From: Xylaria sp. FL1777
Taxonomy: Eukaryota; Ascomycota; Sordariomycetes; Xylariales; Xylariaceae
Direction of reading: 5' to 3'
NCBI GenBank assembly: GCA_022578965.1
Contig: MU400642.1
Span: 1-64,000 of the forward strand
Length of the DNA stretch: 64,000 nucleotides
Numbering within the stretch: the stretch's first letter is position 1; every line of letters begins with the position of its first letter. A model generated the notes under the pieces. The model worked only from the letters and a program-made list of their open reading frames with translations, was not told where the DNA came from and did no database searches. Position numbers and translations under genes: made by a program. Positions 11,768 to 23,512 of the stretch are shown here, in pieces.

Positions 11768-14700
11768 CTAGTTGGGTGTATAGGAAGTGAGTCGTCTTTT
11801 TTTGGATGGGCTACTGCCCGGGGGAACGTCAGTTCTCGTTATTGGCGGTACCTCGTAATTCTCGCGGTCCCAACAGCTCCCCGCGAGAGGCATAGGGCAT
11901 GATGGCTCTTCTAGGGGCCATACCGGCCAGAAATGTTGGTCCGTGGCTGCGGTGATAGTATCTTGCCAGATTAGGCTTGGGTTTTTACGAAGAACGGTGC
12001 CGTATCTTTCGTCCAGCTCTGTCAACGCCTCATCTAGTTGGTTTAGGCCGTGGAGGATCCAATGGATTTCACGGCCATCAGAGTTCTTCTGATCGAAGTC
12101 TTCTGCCACCGACTCCATCGCCCCTTTCAACCGTGCTACTGTGGGCTGCAGGTGGTACGCGAAGCTGCACTCTACCCAGTTGGTGATGCAAGGGCGAGTT
12201 AGGAGGAAGCGTGAAAGATGCGCAGCCCACAAGGGCAGTGGAATGTTCACGTGCTGGGCATTCTGGTGGTCTCCAGGTTGGGTCCGGGGGCTTGATCGAG
12301 ATACCGTGGACGGGGAGCTCATCGCGTACTTTTTGTGCTTTTCATCAAGGGCGAGCCATAGGTGCTGTGTCCAGCAAAGAGCCGAGTAGCGTAGCATCGG
12401 GTAACCAATAGATAGGCTTCGATCCTCTTCATTGTCATCTACCACAATCTTTTGTTTACCATTTTCGGCCTGGGTTTGAGGATGAAGACTCTCTTGTGAT
12501 TGATTTGGGAAATTGGACTGCTGTTGCTCCTGGCTTTGAACCATTGGATCGTCATATGATGTATTGAAATTACCGAGAGTATAGATGAACATTTTCTGTC
12601 GTCCCACATCAGATATTAGCCCATCTCTTTCAATAATAGGATCTTCTATAGTAGGTTGTCGGACGATAGCATCAATAGGTCGCGCCATAGGGGATCCATA
12701 AGCACGAGCTAGCTCCCACAGTATGGTTTCAGTTGTGTTGGGTCTGTCAAAGTAACTGGGGGGCCGTCGGAGCAGAACTGTTGCGTCTGTCTGCGTGCCT
12801 TGCGTGACCTGCTCAGGTTGCTCGGGCTGCTTAAAAAGTATTGGAGTATCTCTCAACAACGGTCGAAGAGGTTTTCTTGGCACATCGTGACTCAAGTATG
12901 ATAAGCAGGTTGCGGCAATTTTCGCATGTACAAGGTGTGGGTGCTTTAGGGAGAAGCTGGGGATTGATGCAGACCTTTGGGACACTAGGAACTCCCGCAC
13001 CGACAAATGAATGAACGAAGGTCGCCCGAACGGGTTAATTTCAACAAGTGAGCCCGTAAGCTTGGGAAGGCACTCGGGAAACCCGACAAGGTAATCAAGA
13101 TCTGATGTTTCCTCGCCCGGAGTGATGGCGAGCGCTGTGTGTAGTGTTAAGCTCGAAATAGGATACAAAGCAGCCGCGATCCATTGGAAAATAGTCAGGG
13201 CAAGCTTCTTTTCACGGGGGCTTCTCTGATCCAATCGACTCAGAATAGCCTTGAAAAGTCCATCGAGGCCACTAAAGGAGAGCGCATCGGTGATGAACTG
13301 ATGTCGCTCGCGGGGAGTCAGCGCAGGGTTTCTCACATAAGACGCGAATAGCGTCGTCCACAGAAACACCCCTGATGACTGGTTCGCGGCTCGATGAATT
13401 GAGTTCTCAGAGAGTGGGACAGCTCCGAAAAGACCGTCTTCCGCCATGGCACGAAGATTCCGGGTAAGATAGAGTTCGATGTCGTTGTAGTTGTTACTTT
13501 CATTGAGCTGGCACCAGCGTTGGGGGATGCGGGATAACAGCCTAGGCAATTGAATATCAGGGCGACTGAGTGTTAACAGTCTACACTCTGAACTTTGGCA
13601 CAGATTGGAGAGGATAGTAAGTAAGTTTTCATGGTCTGAGCACTCGTCTACCCCGTCAACGACGAAGAAGAACGGTCGCACCTTTGCCAGGAGCGACAAA
13701 GTTGTCAAAATATCGTTGTACGATGCGGTAATTTGCCCGCTGCTTTGCAATCCCATGAATACACCAACGGAGTCCAATATTGCCGGTTCATCTCGAAGCC
13801 CATGGACCATCTGTGCAGCAATTGCTCTTAGGCCGTCAACGGCCATTAGCCCGCTACCTAGAGTTGCATCCCGACTAAAGTGAAAGAAAGACAGCAGGGG
13901 AATTTGGTCACGTTGGTCTTGGTTTGCCGTTGTCAATGATGTATATGACTTCAAGTCATCGATGATAGTTGTTGACAGATAAGTTTTGCCAAATCCAGGT
14001 TTTGCTATAACCTGTTATTATCGAATCTTTCTTGTTTTTGATTTTTGGTCTAAAAAAGGTAAAGAAAAAGAAGGAGAAGAAAAATCGAGAGCGGTGTATG
14101 TAAAACTTACCGTATAGCAAGAGGACGCGTTCAGATAATGAAGATGGATGCTGGGCCGATGTAGTGTTGTTACCCTCTGGCCTTGAACAACTACTACTTC
14201 GCCAAACCCGATACTCTTCTATGGATAAGAACCATTGTCCAGATCCTTCCATTCTATTCTGTTTTGCATGCTCATAAATATTCATATACTCGGCCGCACC
14301 AACCCAAGTCTTGAGCAATGTCGTTTGCTGGTCTACATTATACTATAAGTAAGGTTTTCCAAAAAAATAAAATATGGGTGTGAGAAAGCGAGATCCTCAC
14401 CCAAGTCTTTTTTGAATCTTGCCATGGTGAACGAATCCGGAAATTGTTTAACCTCTTGAAAGCCCTCGTTAAGGGCTTTTTGAATGTTCTCGTACAAAAT
14501 ATCGAGCCTGGCCTGGTTTTGATGGATTCTATTGAGCATCTTCTGGCCCTGTAGCCTCATTTCATACTCAAAGACAGCCTTATGACGTGCCAGCCTTTCA
14601 AGGAGCTGGCGGAACCTGTCGTCGAACGGCCTCCAGATCACATCGCCAAGGAATCCAACTCGGTGCCGCCACTTCGATCCTAATTATCAAATATTTAGCG

Positions 14701-15371
14701 AATATATATCGCGGAAGAAAGATGCGAGACAGAATCATCACACACCGCGCGAACCAAGATTTAGCATCACAAGTACCTGGCGACAAAACTCAAAGATGTC
14801 GGCGTACACAAGGCTGAGACTCTTCTGTAGTCTGTCTTGGATAATAAAGGTTCTCGAACGGCAGATGTCTACAGCGTCGCCGTATTGGGGCAAAGAGGTG
14901 GAAATGTCTTCAAGCATTTGCAACATCTTCTCAAAGAAGCCGTGATAGTTGGATCCAAGCTAAATAATCAACATCATAATTGGGTCACCAAGGGGGTATG
15001 CTCAACTCTACCTTGAGAACTAGTAGAACCGACCCCCATAAGCCACCGAGCACCTCTGGTTTGACTTGTACGAAGGAACTGATGACATCAAAATATGGGG
15101 TGAGACTGCTGGTAAATGCCCCTAACTTGCGAGAGTACAAGTCTAATTTTGAGTGCTTTGTCGCATGAAGGTGCTCGTTTAAGCTCTGTAGCATTTCCTC
15201 GCCCGTCTGAAATTCTCTGAAAATCAACTTGTCATGTTCTGAGAGACTGGCCCTGAACGACTGTAGACACTTAGAAAACAGCTCCGTTGGACTTGGCTTG
15301 TTAATGGAATATTCTAAGCGCCCTGGACGAGCTGTATAGGGCTGCACACCTGATCTGAGAGAGGTCCATGG
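11768..15371 (-). CDS. NACHT/STAND (NLR-like) protein with DUF7708-like N-terminal region
   Basis: Exons on the minus strand: from about 15,371 to 15,012, then 14,959-14,777, 14,671-14,401, 14,332-14,111 and 14,004-11,768. Joined this way the frame closes to about 1,080 residues. The N-terminal part contains YFDVISSFVQVKPEV and WGSVLLVLK, matching the DUF7708-type domain before fungal NACHT modules. The fourth junction restores a Walker A loop (AKPGFGKTYLS). A Walker B follows (FFFVVDGVDEC), then a SRPD sensor-like segment and a winged-helix-like region. Such proteins are signal-dependent NTPase switches, some acting in non-self recognition. I see no ankyrin, WD40 or TPR repeats at the C-terminus. 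The acceptor at 14,672 is AAG rather than CAG/TAG. The true 5' end is unresolved: no in-frame ATG lies between an upstream stop (about 15,374) and the DUF7708-like part, so an additional first exon is likely. Confidence 0.8.
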
Positions 15372-16235
15372 TCAACTCGAGGGTAGGACACTAGTAATAT
15401 GTGTCGTCCCTCACTGTAGACAGTAGGCACGGACGAGGTTGTCGATATTAATTTACGGTTTGCTTGGGCATTAGAGGAGGAGATTCAAGGAGCGGGAAGC
15501 AAAGACTCCGTTGGAAGGAAATCACTATAAAAAGTGACTTCTTCGTGCTTTGCATGATGACTATGTGGGTGGCATTGCCGCACCAAGGCATATACGGATG
15601 GCTGTGCAAGGCAATTGGAATACCCTCTCAGCCATTGATGCAGGATGGCCAGTTTACTTCCTGATTCGGCTGTTTAGTACAAGGATAAGAGACGATGTAC
15701 CTACCTTGTAAGCTCTACCTACATGTAGGTACCTATTCCATTCATGTTTACTGAGCTGAGAATACTTATGTAAGTAGGTATCTAAGTAGGTAGCGATATA
15801 TTTATATATATGCTTAAATAAGTACTCTTAAAGGCATATAGGTAAATAAGTGTCTTGTTCGGGAATTCCTTGATTTTATTACTTAAATAATTGTTTTTTC
15901 TCAATGTTTAAACTAGGTACTTTAAACATGAATTGTCGACTTTGAGATATAAGTGATAGATTCAATGTTAGGTACCTAGATAGGGAAACTAATGTAGCTG
16001 TAAAGTAACTACCCAGATATTTTGAATGAAGGATTACTTATGTGTACCTACCTAATTTCATGCCACATCTTACCGCCTTTTTTCTTTGAGTGAGCCATCA
16101 ACCTCGAAACCAACCCTCCCTCCCTCCCTCTATACACAACTTCAACCGCGCAAACCCAAGTCTCGATCAATTTCCCATACGCCCCCGCCACCAGAAAAAG
16201 AGAATATCCTACCAGTCCAGTCCAGTCCAGCCACG
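15372..16235. other. Intergenic/promoter region with TAGGTA-type motifs
   Basis: Holds repeated GTAGGTA/TACCTA motifs at about 15,690-15,800 and 15,970-15,980, then a CCCT-repeat pyrimidine tract (about 16,110-16,130) immediately upstream of the RPB12 start, which looks like its promoter or 5' leader. A missing first exon of the NACHT gene may also lie here. Confidence 0.5.
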
Positions 16236-16577
16236 ATGTCGCGCGAAGCCTACCAAATCCCCACGAGCCAAGGCAACGCGCCCGGCGGTGGCGCCGGCGG
16301 CAGCACCAACCTCGCGCGCACGTTCGACCTCGAGGGCAACACGATGAACTACATCTGCGGCGACTGCGGCTTCAAGTTCGCGCTGAGGCGGAGCGACACC
16401 ATCCGCTGCAAGGAGTGTGGCTGCCGCATCCTCTACAAGGAGCGGACCAAGAGGTACGTGCGGACACGACGACACGGAGAACCCAGTCGTGTGATATAGA
16501 TCGGCAGGCAGGCAGATAGGGGCACGCATTCATGGAACTAACGGCGAAGTAGGATGGTGCAGTTCGAGGCGCGGTAG
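16236..16577 (+). CDS. RPB12: RNA polymerases I/II/III shared subunit RPB12 (RPABC4)
   Basis: Two exons, 16,236-16,453 and 16,553-16,577, with a 99-nt GT-AG intron that has a GAACTAAC branch site. The product is 80 residues, close to the family size. It carries the zinc ribbon typical of Rpb12/Rpc10: CGDCG followed about 15 residues later by CKECG, then the basic RILYKERTKR segment and the terminal MVQFEAR, which docks into the core. The last exon encodes only eight residues, so a model without the intron would replace the conserved end with an unrelated tail. The ATG at 16,236 is chosen because upstream in-frame codons lack an ATG and are low-complexity. It is a common subunit of all three nuclear polymerases, bridging the second-largest subunit and RPB3. 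Confidence 0.95.
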
Positions 16578-16928
16578 ACGGGATACGACGATCGGCGGCT
16601 CTTTTACGCATACGTGCAAGGGTCTATCTAGATGAAGCATTTACGAGAACGGGAGATGGTCCACGCAGAAAGCGGCACGGATGAAGCAGACTGATGATGA
16701 TCACGGAGCATCCTGGACGCGAGCTGCGCTAGAAGAAAGCATCGTAACGGGAGTTGGGAGTTTCACGGCGACTAAATACTATTTGTTTAACTAACCATGC
16801 AAACCAAAAAAAGAAAGAAAATCAAAATTGGTATCATTACGCCATCTATGCTACCGAGGAACTCCTTAAGTTTTCTTGCCTTATGTCCTATTTCCAAAAT
16901 CCCCCATTATAAATAATCCCCTTCCATT

Positions 16929-18167
16929 CTACCTCCGTTGTGAATGAAGATACTTGGCGAAACTGGCGTCATCCATCGTCGAGTCCTGGTTTGCCTCCAT
17001 CGCTGCTGCGTACCTCTCTTGCAGTCCTTCGCGATCGTACTCATCGTCAACGTCTGCGTAGTCGTCATCATCCTCATCATTGCTCGAGACGTCCGAGCTG
17101 TCGTTCTCGGCAGTCTTGGGTCCCGATGTACCGCTGGCTTCGCCCATAGCCATGCCTTTCATCATCTTATCCAGCTCCTTTTGTCTCATCTTACGCTTCT
17201 GCTCGTCCCTATCTTTTCGCTTCCGCTCCAGCTCCGGGAGATAATCTCTTTTGAACTCTTCCGCCTTTTCCTGCACGGCGGCAAAAAACTCGTCAACTCC
17301 TTGCCCAGTCATGGACGAGACCCCGACGACACTGAGGTGGGCATAGAACTCCTCTAGCATCGAGCTCATGGAGTTGAGCAGACTTCCCATGTACCCACTA
17401 CCCGCCCCTTCGCCCTCCACGCCGCCAAAGGCGTTACCTGCTTCGTCTCGTGCCAAGGCCTCCTGGAATGCATCGTAATCCGTCATCCACTCTTTTGCGA
17501 AACTCGCGTCCTTCACATCCGTCTTGTTGAATACTAAGATCATGGGTAGCTTTGTCTTGTAGAGGATTGAACAAGCGTAGAGCATGTTGCTCATGAAGGT
17601 GCTGGTCGAAGCCGTCCGGGGTGTGTCGATGATATAAGCTACGACTGTTGGGAAAGACGATGCGAGGGATTCGAGGAGGATTTGCCCAGATGCGGACCAC
17701 ACGAAGACTTCAATCTGTCCAGCTAAGAATCCATCAGCTAAGGAACCTCCTGAATGCCAGTGGAGGGGATACCTACGCGTGTCAACTAATATATTTTTAA
17801 TGAGCTTCTTATCCGGCTTTTCCGGGTCGGGGGCGGCGCGCTTCTCCAGAAGACCCAGGATCTGGTCAACCTTGGTGGCAAAGAGGTTGAGCGACGTCAA
17901 GATGCCGCCGTTGGGGCCGAGGTTGTACTGCTTCATGACCTCCTTGTAGTTGACGGAATCGCGGATGTCGATATTGCTCTCGAATGGGACGTTCAGGACA
18001 GCAGGGTCGAGGTTGATGACATAAGGAGGCTCCTTTTTAGCATGCAGATGCGCGTTGATGCGCTGCATGAAGGTTGTCTTGCCAGATCCTGCCATGCCCA
18101 CGCAGACGATGGCGACTGGCTGGTGAGCCGCCGGTGCGGATGACGACGTGCTTGCTTCAGAAGCCAT
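16929..18167 (-). CDS. NPA3: GPN-loop GTPase 1 (NPA3/GPN1)
   Basis: Two exons on the minus strand, 18,167-17,777 and 17,722-16,929. Removing the 54-nt intron restores VDTPGQIEVF, the switch region of this family. The product is 394 residues. Motifs in order: P-loop GMAGSGKTT (residues 24-32), the family-defining Gly-Pro-Asn loop (YNLGPNGGI), the DTPG switch, FNKTD for guanine recognition, and a Lys/Arg/Glu-rich helix leading to a very acidic tail ([18 protein letters not shown]). Npa3/Gpn1 forms a heterodimer with Gpn3 and is required for assembly and nuclear import of RNA polymerase II. The intron is a multiple of three and has no stop, so naive translation inserts 18 residues into the switch. 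The gene converges on RPB12. Confidence 0.95.
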   Translation of the reverse strand: MASEASTSSSAPAAHQPVAIVCVGMAGSGKTTFMQRINAHLHAKKEPPYVINLDPAVLNVPFESNIDIRDSVNYKEVMKQYNLGPNGGILTSLNLFATKVDQILGLLEKRAAPDPEKPDKKLIKNILVDTRRYPLHWHSGGSLADGFLAGQIEVFVWSASGQILLESLASSFPTVVAYIIDTPRTASTSTFMSNMLYACSILYKTKLPMILVFNKTDVKDASFAKEWMTDYDAFQEALARDEAGNAFGGVEGEGAGSGYMGSLLNSMSSMLEEFYAHLSVVGVSSMTGQGVDEFFAAVQEKAEEFKRDYLPELERKRKDRDEQKRKMRQKELDKMMKGMAMGEASGTSGPKTAENDSSDVSSNDEDDDDYADVDDEYDREGLQERYAAAMEANQDSTMDDASFAKYLHSQRR

Positions 18168-20304
18168 CGTCGGTTTGACCCGGACTAATATGAATTGATC
18201 CGATATGATGGCTGCTATCTGTGTCTATAAACTAAGACTTGGGTGTGTGATGTTGATTCTGGTGAAAAAGTAATTTGGACTCCTGGCAGCTAGACAGACA
18301 GGTAACTTAAGCTAGGTACCCACATGGCGGGGTGTGAGGTGGGGTAGGGAAAGCATGGTGAGGGGTATCAATTAGTGTTCAAAAATTACCTAATTCAGGT
18401 AAACATGTGGCTATTATATACTATACTACAACCTACACAGGTGTCTAGGATCAAAATTCCCCAAGAAGCCGTTAACGTGCAGCATTACCAAGTCATTGGT
18501 ATACCTTCTAGAAGAATTTTGTAATAACCCTTGCCATCGTTCGTCTTATTTCTCCCTTGTTTGTTAATTGGTAGTCAAGCACTGGTTGCAAATCATGAGC
18601 CTAACATCACCATCCTAGCAAATTGTAGTAACTAGTAGGTGGAGACTCAGCCCTATAAACCTTGTCCGGCCGAGAGGCAAACAAACCGACTCCGTACAGC
18701 GGCGTTTCTGTGTAGACAACCAGGTGCAGTACTTCGTGGCCAGAGCATGAACATGAACGGAATAGCGACCTGTTTTGCAGTCATCTATATTTACACTTCG
18801 TAATCATTGATTGAGTAAGGTTTCTTTGGTAAACCCGACTGTTTTGAACATGTAATGCTGTGGACCCACGCATTTTCACGAGAATCCTCAATTATGCAGC
18901 AGATACCCTCCTTTTAATGTAGTAATCATCTACAGTGCAATAGAACTATAAGGAATTACGAATCAGTGACAATCACAAGCAATAATCACATCAGGCAGAG
19001 ATCAAGAAAAACCATCAACGTGAGGTGGCCGAAATCTCTCAATTATCTCGCCCTGACGAGGGCTCTGGCCGGGGTTGTCGACGTTCATTTCCACTAGGGA
19101 AAGAGGAAAACCGTCTTCTTCCCTGGATTCATAATACTAGCTAATCATCAAGACAAGACTAGATCAGATCGTCCAATTTTCACATCATCTTCCATTCTCA
19201 CTTCCCATCTCTCATTCCAATCTTCCATCCTCCTCGTCGCGTGTTCAAGTTGGACAGAAGGAAAGAAAAGACAAAGGGACGGTCGTGAGGAATATTGTTG
19301 ATGCCAGCTCTAGCGCCGGCGGAACCATGCCAAGGGATTTCTCGTGAAGGGTTGTACACCAACATACAGTCTATTTGTTCTCTTTGTTATACAATCTTGA
19401 CTTGCTGTGTCTCTCTCCACTAGGGAAAGAACCACGAATAGACATGTATGGAGGGCACCTTTTTTTTTCTGGGTTTTAAGTTTTCCCTTGTTTTTGTTGT
19501 TCTTGACACATAAGAGATGGAGTTGGCAGCGAAGAGGCGCGCCAGCCTGTGGTCACATTCGTCCTCCCCGCTTGCCCACGGCGAAGGTGGTTGTCGTTCC
19601 TATTACTTCCCATCCTAGTAACAATCTGGTATCAAGAACGTTGCCCTAATGCCCATCATGTATTCGAATGGGTCTTCGTCGTGTACAAAAATATATAGCA
19701 AACGCAGTGTAAAAGACAAATTTGCCAATTTTGAGTGGTGAAAGCCTTTTCTTCCCTCTCCGCCGTCTCGTCGGGCCATTGTACGCGGCTCGACTTTCAA
19801 GATCAGCTCACCTAGTCAGAGCTCTCGTTGAGAAAGCTTCGCTATGGATCGCTGTCTATAATTGTTCTGGGCCTAGTCCGAGCGATGCGGGCGGAGACGC
19901 CTTCTGGGCTATGTTTATGGAGTTGCGATGTCGGGGTCATTAGAAATCGGAGAGCCGAGAGATGAGTTGGGTTGAAAATCATGTACGTCCATACCCTATC
20001 ACCCTCCTCGAACGCTCATGTTCATCAATAAAGTGGTCGGCCAAACCTCAGTGAAGAAGTAGAGTGTCTGCTGCAACTGCATGTAGTAGGCTCTCCCAAA
20101 TGGTGTTTCCAATCTGATGAGCTGAGATGTCTGGGAGAGCTGAATAACCGGGGAGAAACTAAAAACAACGAACAAACGCCAAAATCACCACACCCGTAGC
20201 CAAATCCGTTTCTTCGCCAAAGTACGCAAAACAATTGGGGTTCTCCATTAAATAAAACAATCCAGAAGTGACCAGATGTTCTTTGGTCTCATGAGTTTTG
20301 CCCT
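18168..20304. other. Intergenic, about 2.1 kb; no gene supported
   Basis: No protein of recognisable type in any frame. The 3' part (about 19,400-20,300) is probably 3' untranslated and downstream sequence of the BTB gene. The part near 18,170-18,400 is the GPN1 promoter and contains a CTAGGTACC motif at about 18,312. Confidence 0.45.
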
Positions 20305-21141
20305 TCAGATCGTCTTGGGCGTGTGAGAGTTGGTCATGTCAACAACATCGTCAAGATGGTTGCACATGGCCACGAATAGGTCGAAGAAGAGCTTGCCGCC
20401 CTTTTCCATCTCAGCTTGCATGGTTCCGCTCCTCTTAAATGTCTTGCGACATCGGATAATCAGAGCGAGATAGTGAGCGCGGAGCCGCGAATCGGTGTCG
20501 GGCGTGTTGTCGTAGGCGTACTGGGCCGACCGAAGGATCGTGGCGACATCGATCCCACTCTGCAGGCCCTGCTTCCGGAGAGACAGGCGCTTGAGCTCCT
20601 CGAGTCCGAATCGCTCAGCGGCACAGTACAGGACGGTGTCTCGTAGCAGGTATTGGTCCACGCTCGGCACGTACATGGTGGCCTCGACGGCTCCGCGGCC
20701 GCCTCGGGGGGTGTTGGGGTCGGAAGGGTCCGGGGATCGCACGGCGTCCTCGAGCTCCCAAGAGTTGTGGTGCTTGTTGTGCAGCAAGCGGGGGTAGTAG
20801 TCACCCTTGTAGAGGTATTCGAGCACGGCCGAGAAGATCTCGGGCTCTTCGTCTGGGAGCGAAATCCTCTTATTCTGCGCATCGAGGTACTGTTCGCGGC
20901 AGACGCGCTCGAAGAACGGCGACTGGCGCAGGACCTCCTCGTGCGCCGCAAACAGGCGCCCATCTGGCCCAACCATCAGGGTGACGATTGGGGAGGTGAG
21001 GCTTCTCTTGACGGGAAGAGTTTCCTCGAGCGACTGTTGCAATTTCGACAGCTTCTGGGGATCGCGAGCTGTGGTGTTGGACTTCTTCAGCCTCGCCGAC
21101 TTGTCGACTCGGTCCGAAGATCGAAACGAGCGTTTGAACAT
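20305..21141 (-). CDS. BTB/POZ domain protein
   Basis: Single exon. The first ATG is at 21,168, but the one at 21,141 (MFKRSF) is the likelier start; that gives 278 residues. A BTB/POZ fold spans roughly residues 50-120: VTLMVGPDGRLFAAHEEVL, SPFFERVC and then LPDEEPEIFSAVLEYLYKGDYYP. A second helical half follows (LLRDTVLYCAAERFGLEELKRLSL), a BACK-like extension common in fungal BTB proteins. A Gly/Arg/Pro-rich insert separates the two. BTB domains dimerise and often recruit Cullin-3 ubiquitin ligases. No Kelch or zinc-finger partner domain is present, so the target is unknown. The first 45 residues are basic and Ser/Lys-rich. Confidence 0.88.
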   Translation of the reverse strand: MFKRSFRSSDRVDKSARLKKSNTTARDPQKLSKLQQSLEETLPVKRSLTSPIVTLMVGPDGRLFAAHEEVLRQSPFFERVCREQYLDAQNKRISLPDEEPEIFSAVLEYLYKGDYYPRLLHNKHHNSWELEDAVRSPDPSDPNTPRGGRGAVEATMYVPSVDQYLLRDTVLYCAAERFGLEELKRLSLRKQGLQSGIDVATILRSAQYAYDNTPDTDSRLRAHYLALIIRCRKTFKRSGTMQAEMEKGGKLFFDLFVAMCNHLDDVVDMTNSHTPKTI

Positions 21142-23512
21142 GTTGGCGGTTGTTGATCGGAGGTGCAAAAGAAATCGAGACAGCGTGTAAGTCGCGATGA
21201 CAAATTCAGGAAAAGCACACAGATAGCGTTGCTTTTCCTTGAGGTTGCGTGAATTGACTAGAGAGCGACGAAAAGAACGTGGAGAGGTTGTCTATAAGGA
21301 TTCGACAAGTCCGCAGACGAAAAGAGAGTGTGGAAAAATGAGTGTGTAGGGGGGGAGAGAGTGTGTGTGTGAGGAATTGGTGAGATGACACACAAAAGCG
21401 ATGAAAACACGGGCCCGGGCGGTGTATCCCAAAGTCAATTCGAGAGAACAAACGAATGTCTCTGGAAATATCCTTATAATGCTTTGCGACCCTTGATAAT
21501 TGTGGTGGGGAGGGAGAACGAAAGAAGGGGGGTAGAATTGAAGGGGGGGTGTCGTGGATATTTATACTATTCCTCGATACCTAAGCTAGATAAATAGGTA
21601 CAGCCGTTCATTGTGTAGTCACAGCATGCAGTAGGTACCTAGGTAGGTATCTCAGCCTGCTTGGCTGGGCGCAAGTGGGATGCTGGACGCTGGAATCTGA
21701 TTGGACCGGTGCAATGCACCTAAAGACGGGCCAAGAACATACTATAGATAGAAGGATGATAGAGGTGGCGTAGTGCAAGTGTGCCTAGTCGACACATGCT
21801 ATCTAGTTAGGTACTTACCTAAGGTAGGTTAGTGTAGACCAGGAATTGAATGCTCACCGGAGACTGGGGTTGCACTACTGCCGGCAAGCATGACGACAGC
21901 ACGACAACTCTCCAGCAACAACCACTGCTGAGCCAGGGCTGCACTCCATCCATCGTCTCGCCCTACCACCCTACCACACCACAGTAGCCTAGGTTCATGG
22001 GCTTCTATGAGTATGGATTGGGTCGGCGGCTTATGCACCTTGGTCTGACAGGGACCAGATCGTCAGCACACAAGTCAGGGGTACCTACTGCGTATACGCT
22101 TGTACTGTACACACAGCCTGCTACTATGTGTAGGTATTGTGAGTGTAGACTCGTGAATAGTCGTGCGCTGGAGAGAACACTCGACAAGGTACACGAAGCG
22201 AATACGATGAAGTTCACACGCCTGTTATACACGTAGGCTAGTTGAATACTTACGTAGACTTCTTCTAGACGCACCTGTTGTAGCGTTCTAGAGATAGACA
22301 GCGCCCTCTGCCTGGTTGAGCCTAACATGATTGGGCAAATGGCCACGCGAGATGCCGCCTGTGAGACACACCGCGTGGAGAGCTACATAGTACACACTTA
22401 GTACAAGCTGAGTTGCATTCGGAGTAATGAGGCTGTGGCTGAAGCACGGAGACGGATTAGAAATATGAATTGATGCGTCTCTATTGGAGAACATAAGTTA
22501 TACATCGACCGCAACCAACAAAATGCTTAGTTAAGCGAGTAACAAGGGAGGCACGTTGTGACGTCTCATGGCTTGAGGCTGATTCGTGGCATTGAATGAA
22601 TGGGTGACCCCGGGATATAGTTGGTATCTAGGCGCCTTGGCAAGACTTAGAAACGAAACACCATCTCATTACGTACTGTCGCCTCTGGACAAGTAGAGTA
22701 CGATTAACAGGTGTTGTCAACATCGGCGCTAATAAGGGGTTACAGATCACCGGGACACTAGTGAGTGGGTTTACTGCCATGGTCAGCTTCAAAACAGGCG
22801 TGGTACGATATCCAGCATTGACGTGTAGAGCGCATAGTAAAATTAAGGGCCACCAGAGGCCACCGCCCGTCAGGTAAGTGGTGAGAATACTGATGAGTTG
22901 GTTAACCATGTGGAGGAGCGCGTGTTGTGCATGGATCTTCTCAGGCACCCATTCACCTATCTACTGCCACTAGATACCACTAGGTTATATACGGTTTAGG
23001 GCATCGGGAGCTAATCGCGACCCAAGAGATCAGGTGAGACCAGCAGGGGTTAGTTAAACAGCAGTGTTCACTCGTTTGCATGAACACTTTTCTGCCCAAC
23101 TTTGGTCACGTTCTAAGTGTGAGTTTGTAATCAAAGGTTTGAATACCTCGTATGAATAATTCATCTAGGACAACGTGCGTGTTATTCGAAGGACACCTTG
23201 ACAACTCACCACTTCAATCTCGACTGTCGTTGTATCGAGGATTTGGAATACACCTCGATCATTCAACCTGTCATACCGTTGACTTCATCGTGCAAAATAG
23301 TGCCCTGTGCCACCCGAGCCATACATCATTACCTCCTCGTCGAGGCAGTTGGTTGCTGTAGACGGACTACTCAATGCGTTTAGCAACCCTTAATACTGCA
23401 CACATTACCATACTTCTTTCGCATGCCACCAGGTTCGCTCGGATGAAAAATTAGTGACAGTCTCTTCTCTGCTTGTTTTAAGCCTGTCACCGTGTGCTCA
23501 TTCACACGGCAC
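21142..23512. other. Intergenic/promoter, about 2.4 kb; no gene supported
   Basis: The part to about 21,600 is likely promoter and leader of the BTB gene, with GT-rich and G-rich runs (21,345-21,372 and 21,541-21,549). Palindromic GTAGGTACCTAGGTAGGT-type motifs occur at 21,631-21,650 and TAGGTACTTACCTAAGGTAGG at about 21,808-21,830. No coding sequence recognised. Confidence 0.45.

Noticed and set aside
16086..16235. Upstream in-frame extension of RPB12 by about 50 residues
   Set aside because: It would need a TTG start, and the extra residues are low-complexity; RPB12 is normally short and starts near the chosen ATG.
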